A stretch of DNA of 64,000 bases from Lepidodermella squamata. Lineage: Eukaryota > Gastrotricha. The notes under the pieces are model-generated. The model had not been told where the DNA came from. It saw only the letters and a list, made by a program, of their open reading frames with translations, and did not search any database. Where the stretch lies: positions 2,542,001 through 2,606,000 of the forward strand of contig JBLDXI010000020.1 of NCBI GenBank assembly GCA_047495785.1, given 5' to 3'. Positions within the stretch are counted from its first letter, which is position 1, and each line of letters starts with the position of its first letter. The position numbers and the translations under genes were made by a program. Below, piece after piece: positions 32,884-49,929 of this stretch.

Positions 32884-33292
32884 ATGTCAAGCGGTGCTGA
32901 ACTCAGACGCCGAGTGATTTCCTTGTACAAGCAGGTGAGAATTTATTAATTTTCAAAATTTAAAAATGGTCAATTTTTAATTTGAATTTAAATCAATTAA
33001 AACGAATTTTTCCTATTTTGTTTTGCAGCTTTCGTTTTTGGGGCGAGAGTATCCTCTGGGAGCAGACTGGTTTCATAACAAGCTGAAAAATTCCTTCACG
33101 AAGAACCGTTCCGTTTCCGACCCGGTGGAAATAAACAAATTGATCGCTCGTGGCGAGTACGTTGTCAAAGAACTCGAAGCCCTGTATAGCCTGCGTAAAT
33201 ACCGCGAATTGAAAAAACGATACTACGCCGAAGATTTGCTGACGCCGGAAGAAGTTAAACGAATCGACGTGATATCGAAAACCGAATTTTAA
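32884..33292 (+). CDS. etfrf1: Electron transfer flavoprotein regulatory factor 1 (LYRM5)
   Basis: Exons 32884-32934 and 33029-33292 give 104 residues. ETFRF1 is a small mitochondrial matrix LYR-motif protein that displaces FAD from electron transfer flavoprotein and so tunes electron flow to ubiquinone. The match runs over the whole length: [20 protein letters not shown] (the LYR-type tripeptide here is LYK), [33 protein letters not shown] and [11 protein letters not shown]. The stop is at 33290-33292. The next ATG, of COQ10, is only four bases further, so the two coding regions are almost certainly on one transcript. Confidence 0.92.
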
Positions 33293-33296
33293 AAAC

Positions 33297-33884
33297 ATGG
33301 AAATGATAAAACTTCGTAGTCCTATATATTTACGCCAAAATATTCGCACGATTTTCGGCGGTAGAGTAGCTTCACCCTCGATAAAAACTCACCATGAGAA
33401 GTATATAATCGGCCATACGCGTGAGCAGATGTTTGAAGTAGTTTCACGCGTCAATGAGTACAAATCGTTTCTACCCTGGTGTCACGATTCGTTGTTCGCG
33501 AGCGGAAATGCTAACAGCCGAACTGCCCAGGCTGTGCTAGACATCGGCTATCCGCCCTTTGTAGAGCGTTACACCTCGGCTGTGACCATGGAGAAGAATT
33601 CTTTAGTTCGAGCTGTTTGCGAAAATGGTAGATTGTTTAAACACCTGGAGACAAATTGGCGGTTCGGCGATGTCCGGGTGGCGAAAGACAGCGCCGCTCT
33701 GGTGCCTAAAGCTTGCACCCTCGAGTACCAGCTTCGCTTTGAAGCGTCCATGTCCATAGTTACGGCGGCGGTGAATTCGATGCTATTCGATGCTGTCGCT
33801 AAGGAAATGGTGCATGCGTTTCTGCGACGAGCCGCGCATTTGTACGGGCCGCCTTCGCGACCGCCAATCCGCCTTAAAGTCTAG
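33297..33884 (+). CDS. coq10: Coenzyme Q-binding protein COQ10 (START-like)
   Basis: A single-exon 195-residue protein. COQ10 is a mitochondrial polyketide-cyclase/START-fold protein that binds coenzyme Q and is needed for its function in respiration. A basic, acid-poor N-terminus (KLRSPIYLRQNIRTIFGG) fits a mitochondrial targeting peptide. Family blocks follow: VVSRVNEYKSFLPWCHDS, LDIGYPPFVERYTSAVT, ENGRLFKHLETNWRF, CTLEYQLRFEA and HAFLRRAAHLYGPPS. ATG 33297 is the first; ATG 33303 is an alternative two codons in. No acceptor-like AG lies in the last 30 nt before it outside the ETFRF1 codons, which argues for a true dicistronic mRNA. Confidence 0.93.
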   Translation: MEMIKLRSPIYLRQNIRTIFGGRVASPSIKTHHEKYIIGHTREQMFEVVSRVNEYKSFLPWCHDSLFASGNANSRTAQAVLDIGYPPFVERYTSAVTMEKNSLVRAVCENGRLFKHLETNWRFGDVRVAKDSAALVPKACTLEYQLRFEASMSIVTAAVNSMLFDAVAKEMVHAFLRRAAHLYGPPSRPPIRLKV

Positions 33885-34600
33885 CGCCAGTCTTTTCAAT
33901 CAATTTTTTTAGCTCGTTTAGAAAAAATGTAACAAATTGAGGTTATTGGTATTTTAATGACTATTCACTTCGTAGCTAATATGATTCTCGCCGTCGCGAA
34001 ACCAGTGTCTTTTGTCTATAGAGGCAGTTGCAAGCTTCAATACCCGGATTCATTTTGTTGAGGACGAAAATGTGTATGTGGGACTTTTTCGTGATATAAA
34101 TGAAAGTAAAGATATTTTATTTAAATAAACCTTGCATTGCTCGAACTCGCGTTGTTTTTCAATATCAAACGTTAGGTGTCGGTGTCCCGACATGTGCCGA
34201 GTAACTGATCAAAAATAATTGAAGTCATCTGACGTATCAATAATATGATAACAGGCGACGTTTTCAAACAAGCTGACAGACACGTGAACCGTCACGGCAA
34301 AACTGCGTCGAAAATTGAGAACAGCGAGAGAAGGCGATGAAAAATGTGACATTTTGCAAGCTATAGTCTAGCCGCAAGGATGACCTGAATCTTGGAGAAA
34401 TATAATTCATTCGAAATTTATTGCGTTTGATGCCTCGAAGGCTTGAGTAAATTTCGAGTTCGGTTGGTATTTGTCACTCGCAAAAAACGGGTTTGCTGAC
34501 CTGCTACTTGTCAGCCGACAACGGGCGATAGCTAAAAAAAACAAGCGAGAATCCTCGCTCAACGGTTTTAACCTTGTGCAATCTCCGAAAACGCCATTTT

Positions 34601-34626
34601 ACTTGTCACCTGTCAAGGTGACAAGT
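34601..34626. repeat. Perfect 10-bp inverted repeat
   Basis: ACTTGTCACC and GGTGACAAGT flank the six-base loop TGTCAA. Not next to an identifiable gene end. Confidence 0.6.
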
Positions 34627-34712
34627 TTACAGGTGACTCACTTTTTGATTATGAATGGTAAGATATTTCACCCAAACTTTCTTGGACACACTGGATGAAG
34701 GCAGTGACTACG

Positions 34713-35578
34713 TTATCTATGGATAGTAACTAGTATTTTGAGAACCTCGGAAGCTTCCACTGGATGAGACATGGGTGCGACGAGAGTGAACCCAAAATTT
34801 TGCTCTAGTACTTGATTTGTTGTTCCAGGATTCAGGACAGTCAAATGGGGCGACATTATCAGATATCTGAGATGTCCCTTGTGAAGACCCCATGGCGAAT
34901 TACCTGAAATGAACGTAAAAAGCAAGCTAATGATCTGAATTGTTTGACAAGGAATATCAAGTTGATTTAGGAAGCTTTTGAATTTCGGCGTTCAACCTCA
35001 CGTTTAAGTAATCTGAATGAATATCTGTGCCAGTTTCAGGGAGGCCCAGAGTGATATAATACCAATAGTAATACCTATAGTATATGTAATATTGGAGTCT
35101 TTTGGCCAGGCCAAGACACAAGCGATAATTAAATTTGTATCAAATTTACACGCAATTGGGTTATAGCGGGTCTCATTAATAATTTTAGCATGGCCGAGGT
35201 CGATTTTAAATTTCAACATGACGTTCTAGTCGGTGAAGAGGGTTCTGGTTCTGATGGATGGGTCAGGATCGGAAAAACCCACATTCCTCAAACAACGGAA
35301 AATTGAAGTTTTAGTTGAATCGGCGAATTCAGCCGCATAAGTCCGTCTCAAATTTATTCATAACTTATTACTACTTTCGAGAAAACTGTATCTTACAACA
35401 ATGCCAGGTTCTTTCACTTTCAACTTGATCTGGAAACTTTCCACGATATTAAATGCTGAGCTAATGACTTGGCAGGCATATACATTTCCTGGCACGTTTC
35501 CGTTTCAGCAATGTCAGCTATACCTACTTGGATTTCGCATCTGTCCTCGCGGGTTCCTTCACCGCTGTTTTTAGCCAT
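34713..35578 (-). CDS. Possible small multi-exon gene, unrecognised (tentative)
   Basis: On the minus strand, an ATG at 35578 opens MAKNSGEGTREDRCEIQ, followed by a plausible donor. Further down, 35219-35004 encodes a lysine-rich stretch and one hydrophobic span (ITYTIGITIGIISLWASLKL). The frame ending at 34713 (71 codons) follows a TTCATTTCAG acceptor. I could not find a splice combination that keeps all parts in frame, and recognise no family. It may be a small membrane protein, a decayed gene or chance. Confidence 0.2.
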
Positions 35579-37335
35579 GTTTACGCTGACCACAGCACGA
35601 ATGCACCGACTAGCCAATTTCCAAGTCAGCTCTTCACTTGATTAGCTACAAGACATCACGCGCTCTGCTTCCTTCTCAAATAACTCAATACGTGAGAAGA
35701 AAGACAACACGATGCACCAACTTGAAAGACTTCTTTCATGACGTCAACAGGCACGTCATTATTACAGGTCAACGAGACAAATAATGAACAAAAAACGCGA
35801 CAAGAAAAGAAACCAGGTTATGTAATATCTTTCATTCATTGTTTTATTCTGCCGTTTTTTAGTAAATAACCACCATATTCCACAACGAGCGTGTTCAACA
35901 TTTAGTAGCACTAATTTAACAACAACAACGTTAATCACTAGTTTTTTGTATAATTGATCTTACATGTATAACGCAGCCCGAAACATCGTACTTGAATCCT
36001 GGATTATTAGTGTATTTTTTTCATCCATCTTAAAAATCCAGTCGTCATTTCATATGTGTGTAGAAAAAACCGCGCGCTCAGGAGAAAGATTGAGAGGTGA
36101 GATTACGCTTCTCGAATTTTTCTCGGTAGTATCATAACAACCTTCTATCAAAGTTTGAAAAAAATCAGCTTCTCGAAAAATCGATAACAATAGTATACAA
36201 AAAAATCAACATCATCATCATCAAACATTAGCAGCTGGTTTTTTCAAGGACGGCACAGTATTTTTATAATCAAATTGAAATTTAATTTAATATATGATAA
36301 TAATATGTGGTTTATTGTTCTGAGGTTTGGTTTCGATTATGTCGACGGCAAACAACCTTGGCAACATATTTTTTCTCATAAATTGGACGAGTTTTCAGTT
36401 TTCATTTTTTTGCACAGATATTACGGCGATCTCGCGATATGATAAATTACAAAATGAAAAACGAAAACACAAAAAAGAAGATGAAGAGAGGAAAGCTGAA
36501 AGTGCCATTAGTGCGAATTCGTAAAAAAAGATTGAAATTTTTATTAGTTTTGTTTCTATAACATACCATGTGAGGGCTTTATAATTTGTATATCAATTAA
36601 TCAATTAATTAACGCAACGAAGCCACAACTTCAAATCAAGTCTAGCGTATAGCATATAGCGGTAATTCAACAATCAAATATTCATCGCGTGAGATTTCCA
36701 TCGTCATTTTCAATTAATATAAAAACAACTGTGTGCCACTATTATAGTCGCCTCGCTCTACTAATGATAAAATCAATCAAGTTTTTATGTACATCATATA
36801 TAGATAGAATTTATATAGATAGATATCTCGCTCTCTGATAAATTCAAGACTTCAAAATTCGATAGATTGCTATGCGTTATCGCTTAATGAATATCTAAAG
36901 ATGGCACAAATCAATGCACTTTTTTCTCCCTCAATCAATCGTCGGCAGGACAATCAAGCAAAGAGGACCGCGAGTTAATCGCTTTTCTAATCAAAATGTC
37001 TCCCGACTTTTCATCAAGCCACAACCACTCAAGTGTCGTCGCACCTAAAAAAAAATCGAGGAACCTGTTTGCTTGAAAAGCCTGGAAAGAAAGTTCCATC
37101 AGCTACAGCTCAACAATTATTCAACAACACGAAAAAAAGTTGAAACAAAAACCTCAAGTGCATATTCACCGGCACATTAAAATACTATCATAGTAGTAAT
37201 AACATACTATGCGGAAACGCAGCTCATGTGATGATCATTAAACATCCTCAGCTCAAATATCAACAAAAATGTGTCTAGCTTATCAGTGAAGTTTGATGAA
37301 AAATCGAAAAATTCCACCTTAAAATGACGCAAGAA

Positions 37336-43911
<6,576 letters not shown>

Positions 43912-44879
43912 TCAAAATTTCGATACCACCAGCTCGGAAACCAGCGACGATGTTGCTATAGCACAGGGTGGAGTGAGACCTCTTTTAAGAGGAGTTTCAA
44001 TAAGCTGTTTCAGGAAGACCGGAAAATATTTCAGAGCCGTCAAACCCCTGAACCTATTGCGCCGCATTGCCCAGCCGCATGCCCAGCCCTCTTTAGCAAG
44101 GCCAAAACATGATAGATCTATCATTTGGAACATGTCCGTTAAGCCAGGTGGAAATCGAATTAGCTCCATATTTTGCTCCACAGCTAACTTACAAACCTCA
44201 TACGACAGGTGATATCCGTGACCATCCAAAAGGATAAAAACCTGATAGAAATGTCGTTATTCTGATCAAAGTTAATTAAAAGAATAAATAATTACTGGGT
44301 GCGAATTATTGTAAGTTGACTTTGCCCAAGGAAACGATATTACGTCTCTGCATTGGTTGAAAAATACGTCAGAGGTAACCCAACCGCTCGCCGAAGAAGT
44401 GTAGGCATAGTCGCCATCACCGAAGTGGGTCTATTATTCTAGTGGCAACGTGTCGTTGTTCGCCCATTTTTACACAACAACAGGTGGTGATCGGTTTTCA
44501 GCCATATCACCGCCGAAAAAACGGTAACCATATCCTTATCCTGATATTCACGGGTGGCGTGTCGGACAGAATCTTTCCCTCAAGAAGCCCCCTCCAGTCT
44601 TTGATGATCTCGGCATTCGGGCGGTGGTAAAATGGGCTTGTTTGACGGAATTCGCAAAGACAGCTGATTTCGCTTAATTAAAGCGTTGAACCATTCATCG
44701 GTGAGATCAGTACCAACAATCTTCGAGGCTATTTCCAGCACTTCATTTTTCGATAGAGGCATGACCAGGATTGCATCGTTTGAACTAAGGCGGCGAGATT
44801 GGCCTCTTCCTATAGCACCGTTAGAACGCTCGTGCAAATTGTGGACTCGATTATGGAATGTGCCTATCGAAACACTCAT
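43912..44879 (-). pseudogene. Decayed pogo/jerky-type transposase, copy 1
   Basis: The minus strand from 44879 has a CENP-B/pogo-like N-terminal part (SKNEVLEIASKIVG, DEWFNALIKRNQLSLR). From 44229 it has the DDE endonuclease core around MDGHGYHLSYEVCKLA and ELIRFPPGLTDMFQMIDLSCFG, the segment that carries a catalytic Asp in Tigger/jerky transposases. The stretch between, roughly 44230-44580, is only readable with frame changes and stops, so the gene is broken. Such elements are cut-and-paste DNA transposons of the Tc1/mariner-pogo group. Confidence 0.75.
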
Positions 44880-45036
44880 TATAGACTTGCCGAAATCCCT
44901 TTATTCCAGACTTCACGATGGCCACAGCCTGGGACATATATTTAAAATTATTTAAAATTAAACAATAAAAATATAAGTATTTAAATAAAAGTGTTTATTT
45001 ATTTAAAGAGCATGATATCCAAGTTTCGAAGCTCTA

Positions 45037-45416
45037 CAGCGTGTCCCAAAAGTTGCGCAAGTATATTTCAATTTGTAGACTTTTGTAGAAAATTCAACTA
45101 ACTTGATTAAATTCAACCTACCGAGAGAATATTCCATCTTTTATTCGCGATTTAATCGAAGAAATAAAAAATTCACCGGAGAAAACCCGGGAAACCCCGA
45201 TGGTAACTGGTTCGGTAATTTTCGGTATTATACCCGGTTGGACCAAATTTCTCGGGACTTTTTAATCCCATTAACATGTGACATACTTGATTAATGTTTT
45301 CGTGATTTTTTGAATTTTTCTAAAAAAAGTTCTTAACCTGAGATGCGACTCTTTCTCTCACTTTAGAGTTTCTGATCGCTTTCCCCCGAATTGTTTGCGT
45401 TACTTTTGGGACACGT
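45037..45416. mobile_element. TA-flanked MITE, copy 2
   Basis: A 380-bp relative of the element at 1544-1875. It starts CAGCGTGTCCCAAAAGTTGC after TA and ends with the inverted form CAAAAGT.../ACTTTTGGGACACG before TA. The shared centre includes GGTAACTGGTTCGGTAATTT and TTTTAATCCCATTAACA. There is no transposase frame. TA duplications and CCCAAAAGT termini suggest mobilisation by a mariner-type transposase. Confidence 0.78.
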
Positions 45417-45891
45417 TATACAAGAGGAAAGAAGTGCAGCCGCTCCTTGCAGAGCGTCATAGATATTCATAGTCGGAAGTTGCATTTTATTTGAAAAGCG
45501 CATAGGCGCATATGGAACAGCAATGTTGAAGAACCAATCCTCGAAAGTGCTTATCTCGAACCATCCGCTTTTCGAGATTGAGAGTCTTGTCTTTGCCGGG
45601 GCTCTCACGCAGCGCTTTCTTACTGCGGTAGCATACGTAAGTATTCATCATACATGAGCAAAACATGAGAGAAATGCTGCCTTTGGTTGAATTTAGGTTC
45701 CGGCCCTGACGTTTGGATTTACGGCGGAGACACGGTTTTTTCTCTTACCCGTTAGTAACGTTGGTCTTATCATAATTGACTATAAACCTTAAACCTCGTG
45801 AAAAAGCTCAAGTTCAATAACAAAGAAACAAAGATGATGTTTGTAAGTTTGTAGGATCAGTATAAAAATATAAAAATATGGAAGCTTGTCT

Positions 45892-46600
45892 TCAGGTGTC
45901 AGGCGACGGTGCTCGAGTTGAGTTCTTTTTGTTGTAATAGTAGATGACGGTAGACCAGGTTTCTGCACTGGTCAGCAGTTTTGGAGATGCGGATGCGGTC
46001 GGGGAGGGAATTCCAGAACACCGATCCATGGTGGGCCAAACAACGATCCAGTTCCGGTTCGCGGCGGCGTTACGGTTACGTTCAGTCAAATAATCTGTCA
46101 TAGACCTAACATTTTCGGCGGTAACGGTTGTATTTCCAGCGAAGTAGAGCTGCGCCACCTGAGCAGACCTAACATTTTCGGCGGTAACGGTTGTATTTCC
46201 AGCGAAGTAGAGCTGCGCCACCTGAGCAGACCTAACATTTTCGGCGGTAACGGTTGTATTTCCAGCGAAGTAGAGCTGCGCCACCTGAGCATCCTTCAAA
46301 GTTTCGCGAAGGTTAGTGTAGAAGGTACCAAGTTTTTCTCGCGACAATTCGGCCTCTGCTATAACCTACGAGAAATCCGTAGCGCCAGTCGACGCCAGGC
46401 AAATTATCATATAAATATAAAGGCTTGATGGTCATTCCTTTGGCATCAAGATAAGATTTAACCAGCAAGCGGACGGCTTCGCCTTCAAGAGGTAAACCGA
46501 AATCGCCCACTATGCCCACAGTAAGGTCCGTTCAACGTCTTCAGAAAGAGCACATGGACGACCAGACGCTACCGATTCCGATTTCTATGCTAACCTCTGC
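45892..46600 (-). pseudogene. Decayed jerky/Tigger-like transposase, copy 2, with internal triplication
   Basis: Minus strand, high to low coordinates. A frame-shifted RPCALSEDVE segment (about 46560) comes first. The frame 46519-46313 follows, with LPLEGEAVRLLVKSYLDAKG and DNLPGVDWRYGFL, the CENP-B-type DNA-binding region. Then the frame from 46347 has SREKLGTFYTNLRETLKD, the usual start of the DDE part. The frames overlap but are out of register, so it is broken. The DDE region is interrupted by three perfect 63-bp repeats and then loses similarity. Confidence 0.7.
46103..46291 (-). repeat. Three identical 63-bp tandem repeats
   Basis: Units at 46103-46165, 46166-46228 and 46229-46291 appear identical base for base. 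Being 63 bp they keep frame and encode three 21-residue repeats (AQVAQLYFAGNTTVTAENVRS). Lack of divergence indicates recent amplification. Confidence 0.9.
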
Positions 46601-49600
46601 AGGGTGGAGCAGCGACCAAGCAAACTTTTGTTAGATTTTGTCTGACGATAGCCACTTTGTGGCCGAAGCGTCGCACGGTGTAACATCTACCGAGAAACTT
46701 ATGTCAATAAATGACTCGAAGCTGCAAAATTATGTTGCTAAAGTATCGACCTTCTGTAATTATCGAAAATTAAGTGTTCTTCAACTGTTGTAAGCGCGTA
46801 AAGGCGGAACTTCGAATTAAAGCTTGAATATTTCTATACATCGGGCCAATTTTCAAATTCGATAGACTGCCGTTTTTTAAAACACGAAACAAAATAATTT
46901 TCAACTTTATTGACATTTTTTTAGATTCCTGATGGCTCTTGGACATCGATTGGGTCGATTTTCCGATGGGGAAGAATCTAGTCAAAACATTCCTAACAGA
47001 TGTATAAGACTGACGAAATGTTGTTCCTCTTCACTGCGTTCATAACGCTCAATGCTTGCTCTCAATTAGCTATTCTTTCAAGTCGTGAATATATCTTGAT
47101 AGCAAGGTAAGGCCACCTCTTTTATTCTCTGTTGTCCTTCCTAGATTTAACAATTATTTCAGAGTTTTCAAAGTTTTTTAATCAAAATGTTCTCATTTGT
47201 TAGGGCAGCAGCTGGGTCAGTTTTTTGCGGGTTCGACGGCTGTTTGAGCGCGGTCACCATAAAACGAATCTTCTTCATAAATGGCTTATATTGCCTGCTT
47301 GGAAACTAGGCAGCATTATTCATCGGAATCTTCGCCGGTGTTTCTAACATTATTTATCCTGGGGTCTTGTGAAACTAAAAGTCGACGATGCAGTCGATGC
47401 TGTTCCTCGCGAATAATTTGGCAAACTCTCAATGAAGAAACATGCCACTCTGTTCGGGTGGTAGCTATGCCGGTTGCTTCTCATTGGCATTTTTCAATCT
47501 CAATTAAGGCAAGTTTTTTAATTTTTGCATTGACAAGATGAATTATATAAAGCCGAAATGTCCTCATTTGCTCAATTGGAGGAATTCAACTAAAATAATG
47601 GTATTAAATCATGATCGTTATCTACTCTAACCTTGAGGTTGACTCGGTAATTGAGTTGGAAATAACTGTGTGAAGCTTGCGTTTTTATGGTAATCAATAA
47701 AATGAAAAACGATTATCTGTTGGGTATCTCTCAACATAGAACCGCTAATGTCTGATAGATTGTTTTATCTGTATTCAGCTCGGGCCACAAATGAGAGCGT
47801 CGTAGTAATTACTAAAGTCGATTCGCTTAATCGATTGGTGTTATTCCGGGAAAATCGAAAATGCCGGTGTGTCTGAAACTAGGTCTACATACCTGGTACA
47901 CGAGGCAATTGAATTTTTCAGAAAAAACTGATGCAAACGTATTTTTTCTCGCAGCTGGAAACATTTAAAATTAATTCCTAGCGTTAATTATTTATTTTCC
48001 ACGAATCGACAAATAATAGTGTAGCTAAAATTAGTGCTTTCATATTTCGCCTGGTGAGCAACAGCGTTGTGGTCGGATGAGGCTCTCCTGGCCTAATTTT
48101 GGGCGCTGAAAACGATGGCATGAATAAAATCCCGGAGTAAAATGTATGGTTTAGCCGTCGATGATTCATCAGACGATTTGAGAAATAATCACCCTACCGT
48201 TGCCAACTAATAAAGCGGCCGGTGGAAATGCTAGCAAAAAATAGGTAAAGCAAATAGCATGGAAATAGTATCGCAAACAATTGAGCTAAATAATTTCAGC
48301 GGGTCTCGCGCCTAATTTATTTTTCAGTGCAATAGACTCTTGTCGGTTTTTAGGTGTCAATTGACCTGTCAACATGAATGAAGCGCGTGAAGTAATGTTC
48401 AGTGTACACAACTGCATCTTTTTCCTCATATAATAGCATTTATTCCTCGTTGAGAAGTTAGCGTCAACAAACATTGCCTGATCTAATATTATTGCGCTGT
48501 AAGCGCGTGAATTTAGCCGCCATCGTATTTAATCACACAATAAAATCGCGCGTCGGTCAAGAGATCAACATTGTTGATAGCGTGTGGAGGAGGGCTTCTG
48601 CACAGGCACAAACAATATCTTCGACTCCACTTTTCATCGATTTTTCGCGACCCTACAATGCGCTAACTTCAAAGCCAGCTCACGCTGATTTTCAGTCACT
48701 GTCATTCGAAAATGCCAATTTAGAAACTATCGCAATATATGTATATTGCACAATTGATCTGCGATGGCCAGCGTAGAAAAAACTGCGTGTAATGAAAAAT
48801 CGAATATGTCAATATATTGTTATACTACTAGTATTATACTAGTATTATTATACTACCCACGCACTCTCAAATTGTACTGCGTCACGATGAATCATCGATA
48901 AAAAAGACGACAAATAGTAATAATTTTATTATCCTTCATTTATTTATCCAACTTCAGCCGCCTCAAAATTCAGCCTGGTTCCAAAAAACATGAAATCAAT
49001 AGGACATGATCATATCATCTTCAATTTTTCACAGCTACGGACGAGAACTTCACCAAAAAAAGAAAATTACATAGGGTGGTCAATTCATATCAATTTTTCG
49101 CAGAAAAAGCGAATTTCTCACACCACTATCGAATGTTTTCAAACGGAATTACAAGAATAAAGTCTTCAACAGAATATACATATCATAAATATAACAGGGT
49201 GTAGCACATCAAGAACCGTTACATCTTGTGAGAGACAACTATTACATCAGTAAAAAACTGTGTCTTTTTTGGCCTGGGGCGAACACTCGTTTCAAGGAAG
49301 TTGAATGAACTGAAAAATATTAACCGCATCTCTCACACCTTAATTTAGCTGAAAACCGAAACATACACCAACACTTTTTGTTAATATATAGAAGAAAGAT
49401 CGCCGTATTTTTTCGAATGTGGTCTTTTTGTTTCATACAAAAGTCATGCAATTCCTTTGCTTTCTTTGCGTATCAAAAATGGCGGCTGAACTCACGCCTA
49501 ACGATTTTTCTTGCGCATATGGAACCTTACATGCAAAAGACTAGTAAAGGGTAATACACAACACATATAATATAGAGACGAGCCAGTGCAACAAAGCTAA

Positions 49601-49929
49601 GCGTGCTATTGTTGTTGAAATTGTCGAATAACAAATCTACAGAATTATATTGCAAATAAAGTTGTGTTATTATCATCACCAGCTCAAATTCACATTAAAT
49701 AAATATGTGTATACTCAGTATCTACCAATGGGAGATGAAGGCGATAAATAAGCAGATCTGGGATTCACTTTTAACGATAAATATAGGTTAATATTTCAGG
49801 CAACAGACGACGCGTTAAATTAAGGAGGAAAATCACAAAAAATCCTGTAGTGACGATTTTTAAGGAGGATTTCTCACTGCTACGCTTTTCAATACATTTT
49901 TGAGTGATTTTTTCAGATGACTACTTTTT
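46601..49929. other. Long intergenic region, repeat-poor and AT-rich
   Basis: About 3.3 kb with no supportable gene. A minus-strand frame opposite 47300-47530 (HVSSLRVCQIIREEQ, one internal stop) is weakly reminiscent of a transposase DNA-binding region but is too decayed to call. ACTAGTATTATACTAGTATTATTATAC simple repeats lie near 48830. The right end should contain the PAM 3' UTR. Confidence 0.5.

Larger units (their letters stand above)
33885..37335. other. Long intergenic region, AT-rich
   Basis: About 3.4 kb. The COQ10 3' end with an AATAAA near 34126 is at the left, and the SIK 3' UTR probably occupies part of the right. A perfect 10-bp-arm fold-back lies at 34601-34626. Between about 34713 and 35580 the minus strand has fragmentary protein-like frames that might be a small unrecognised gene (separate entry). 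The rest is low-complexity AT-rich sequence. Confidence 0.5.

Noticed and set aside
47281-47541. Antisense frame with transposase-like residues
   Set aside because: Contains an internal stop and only a weak impression of similarity; not enough to annotate.
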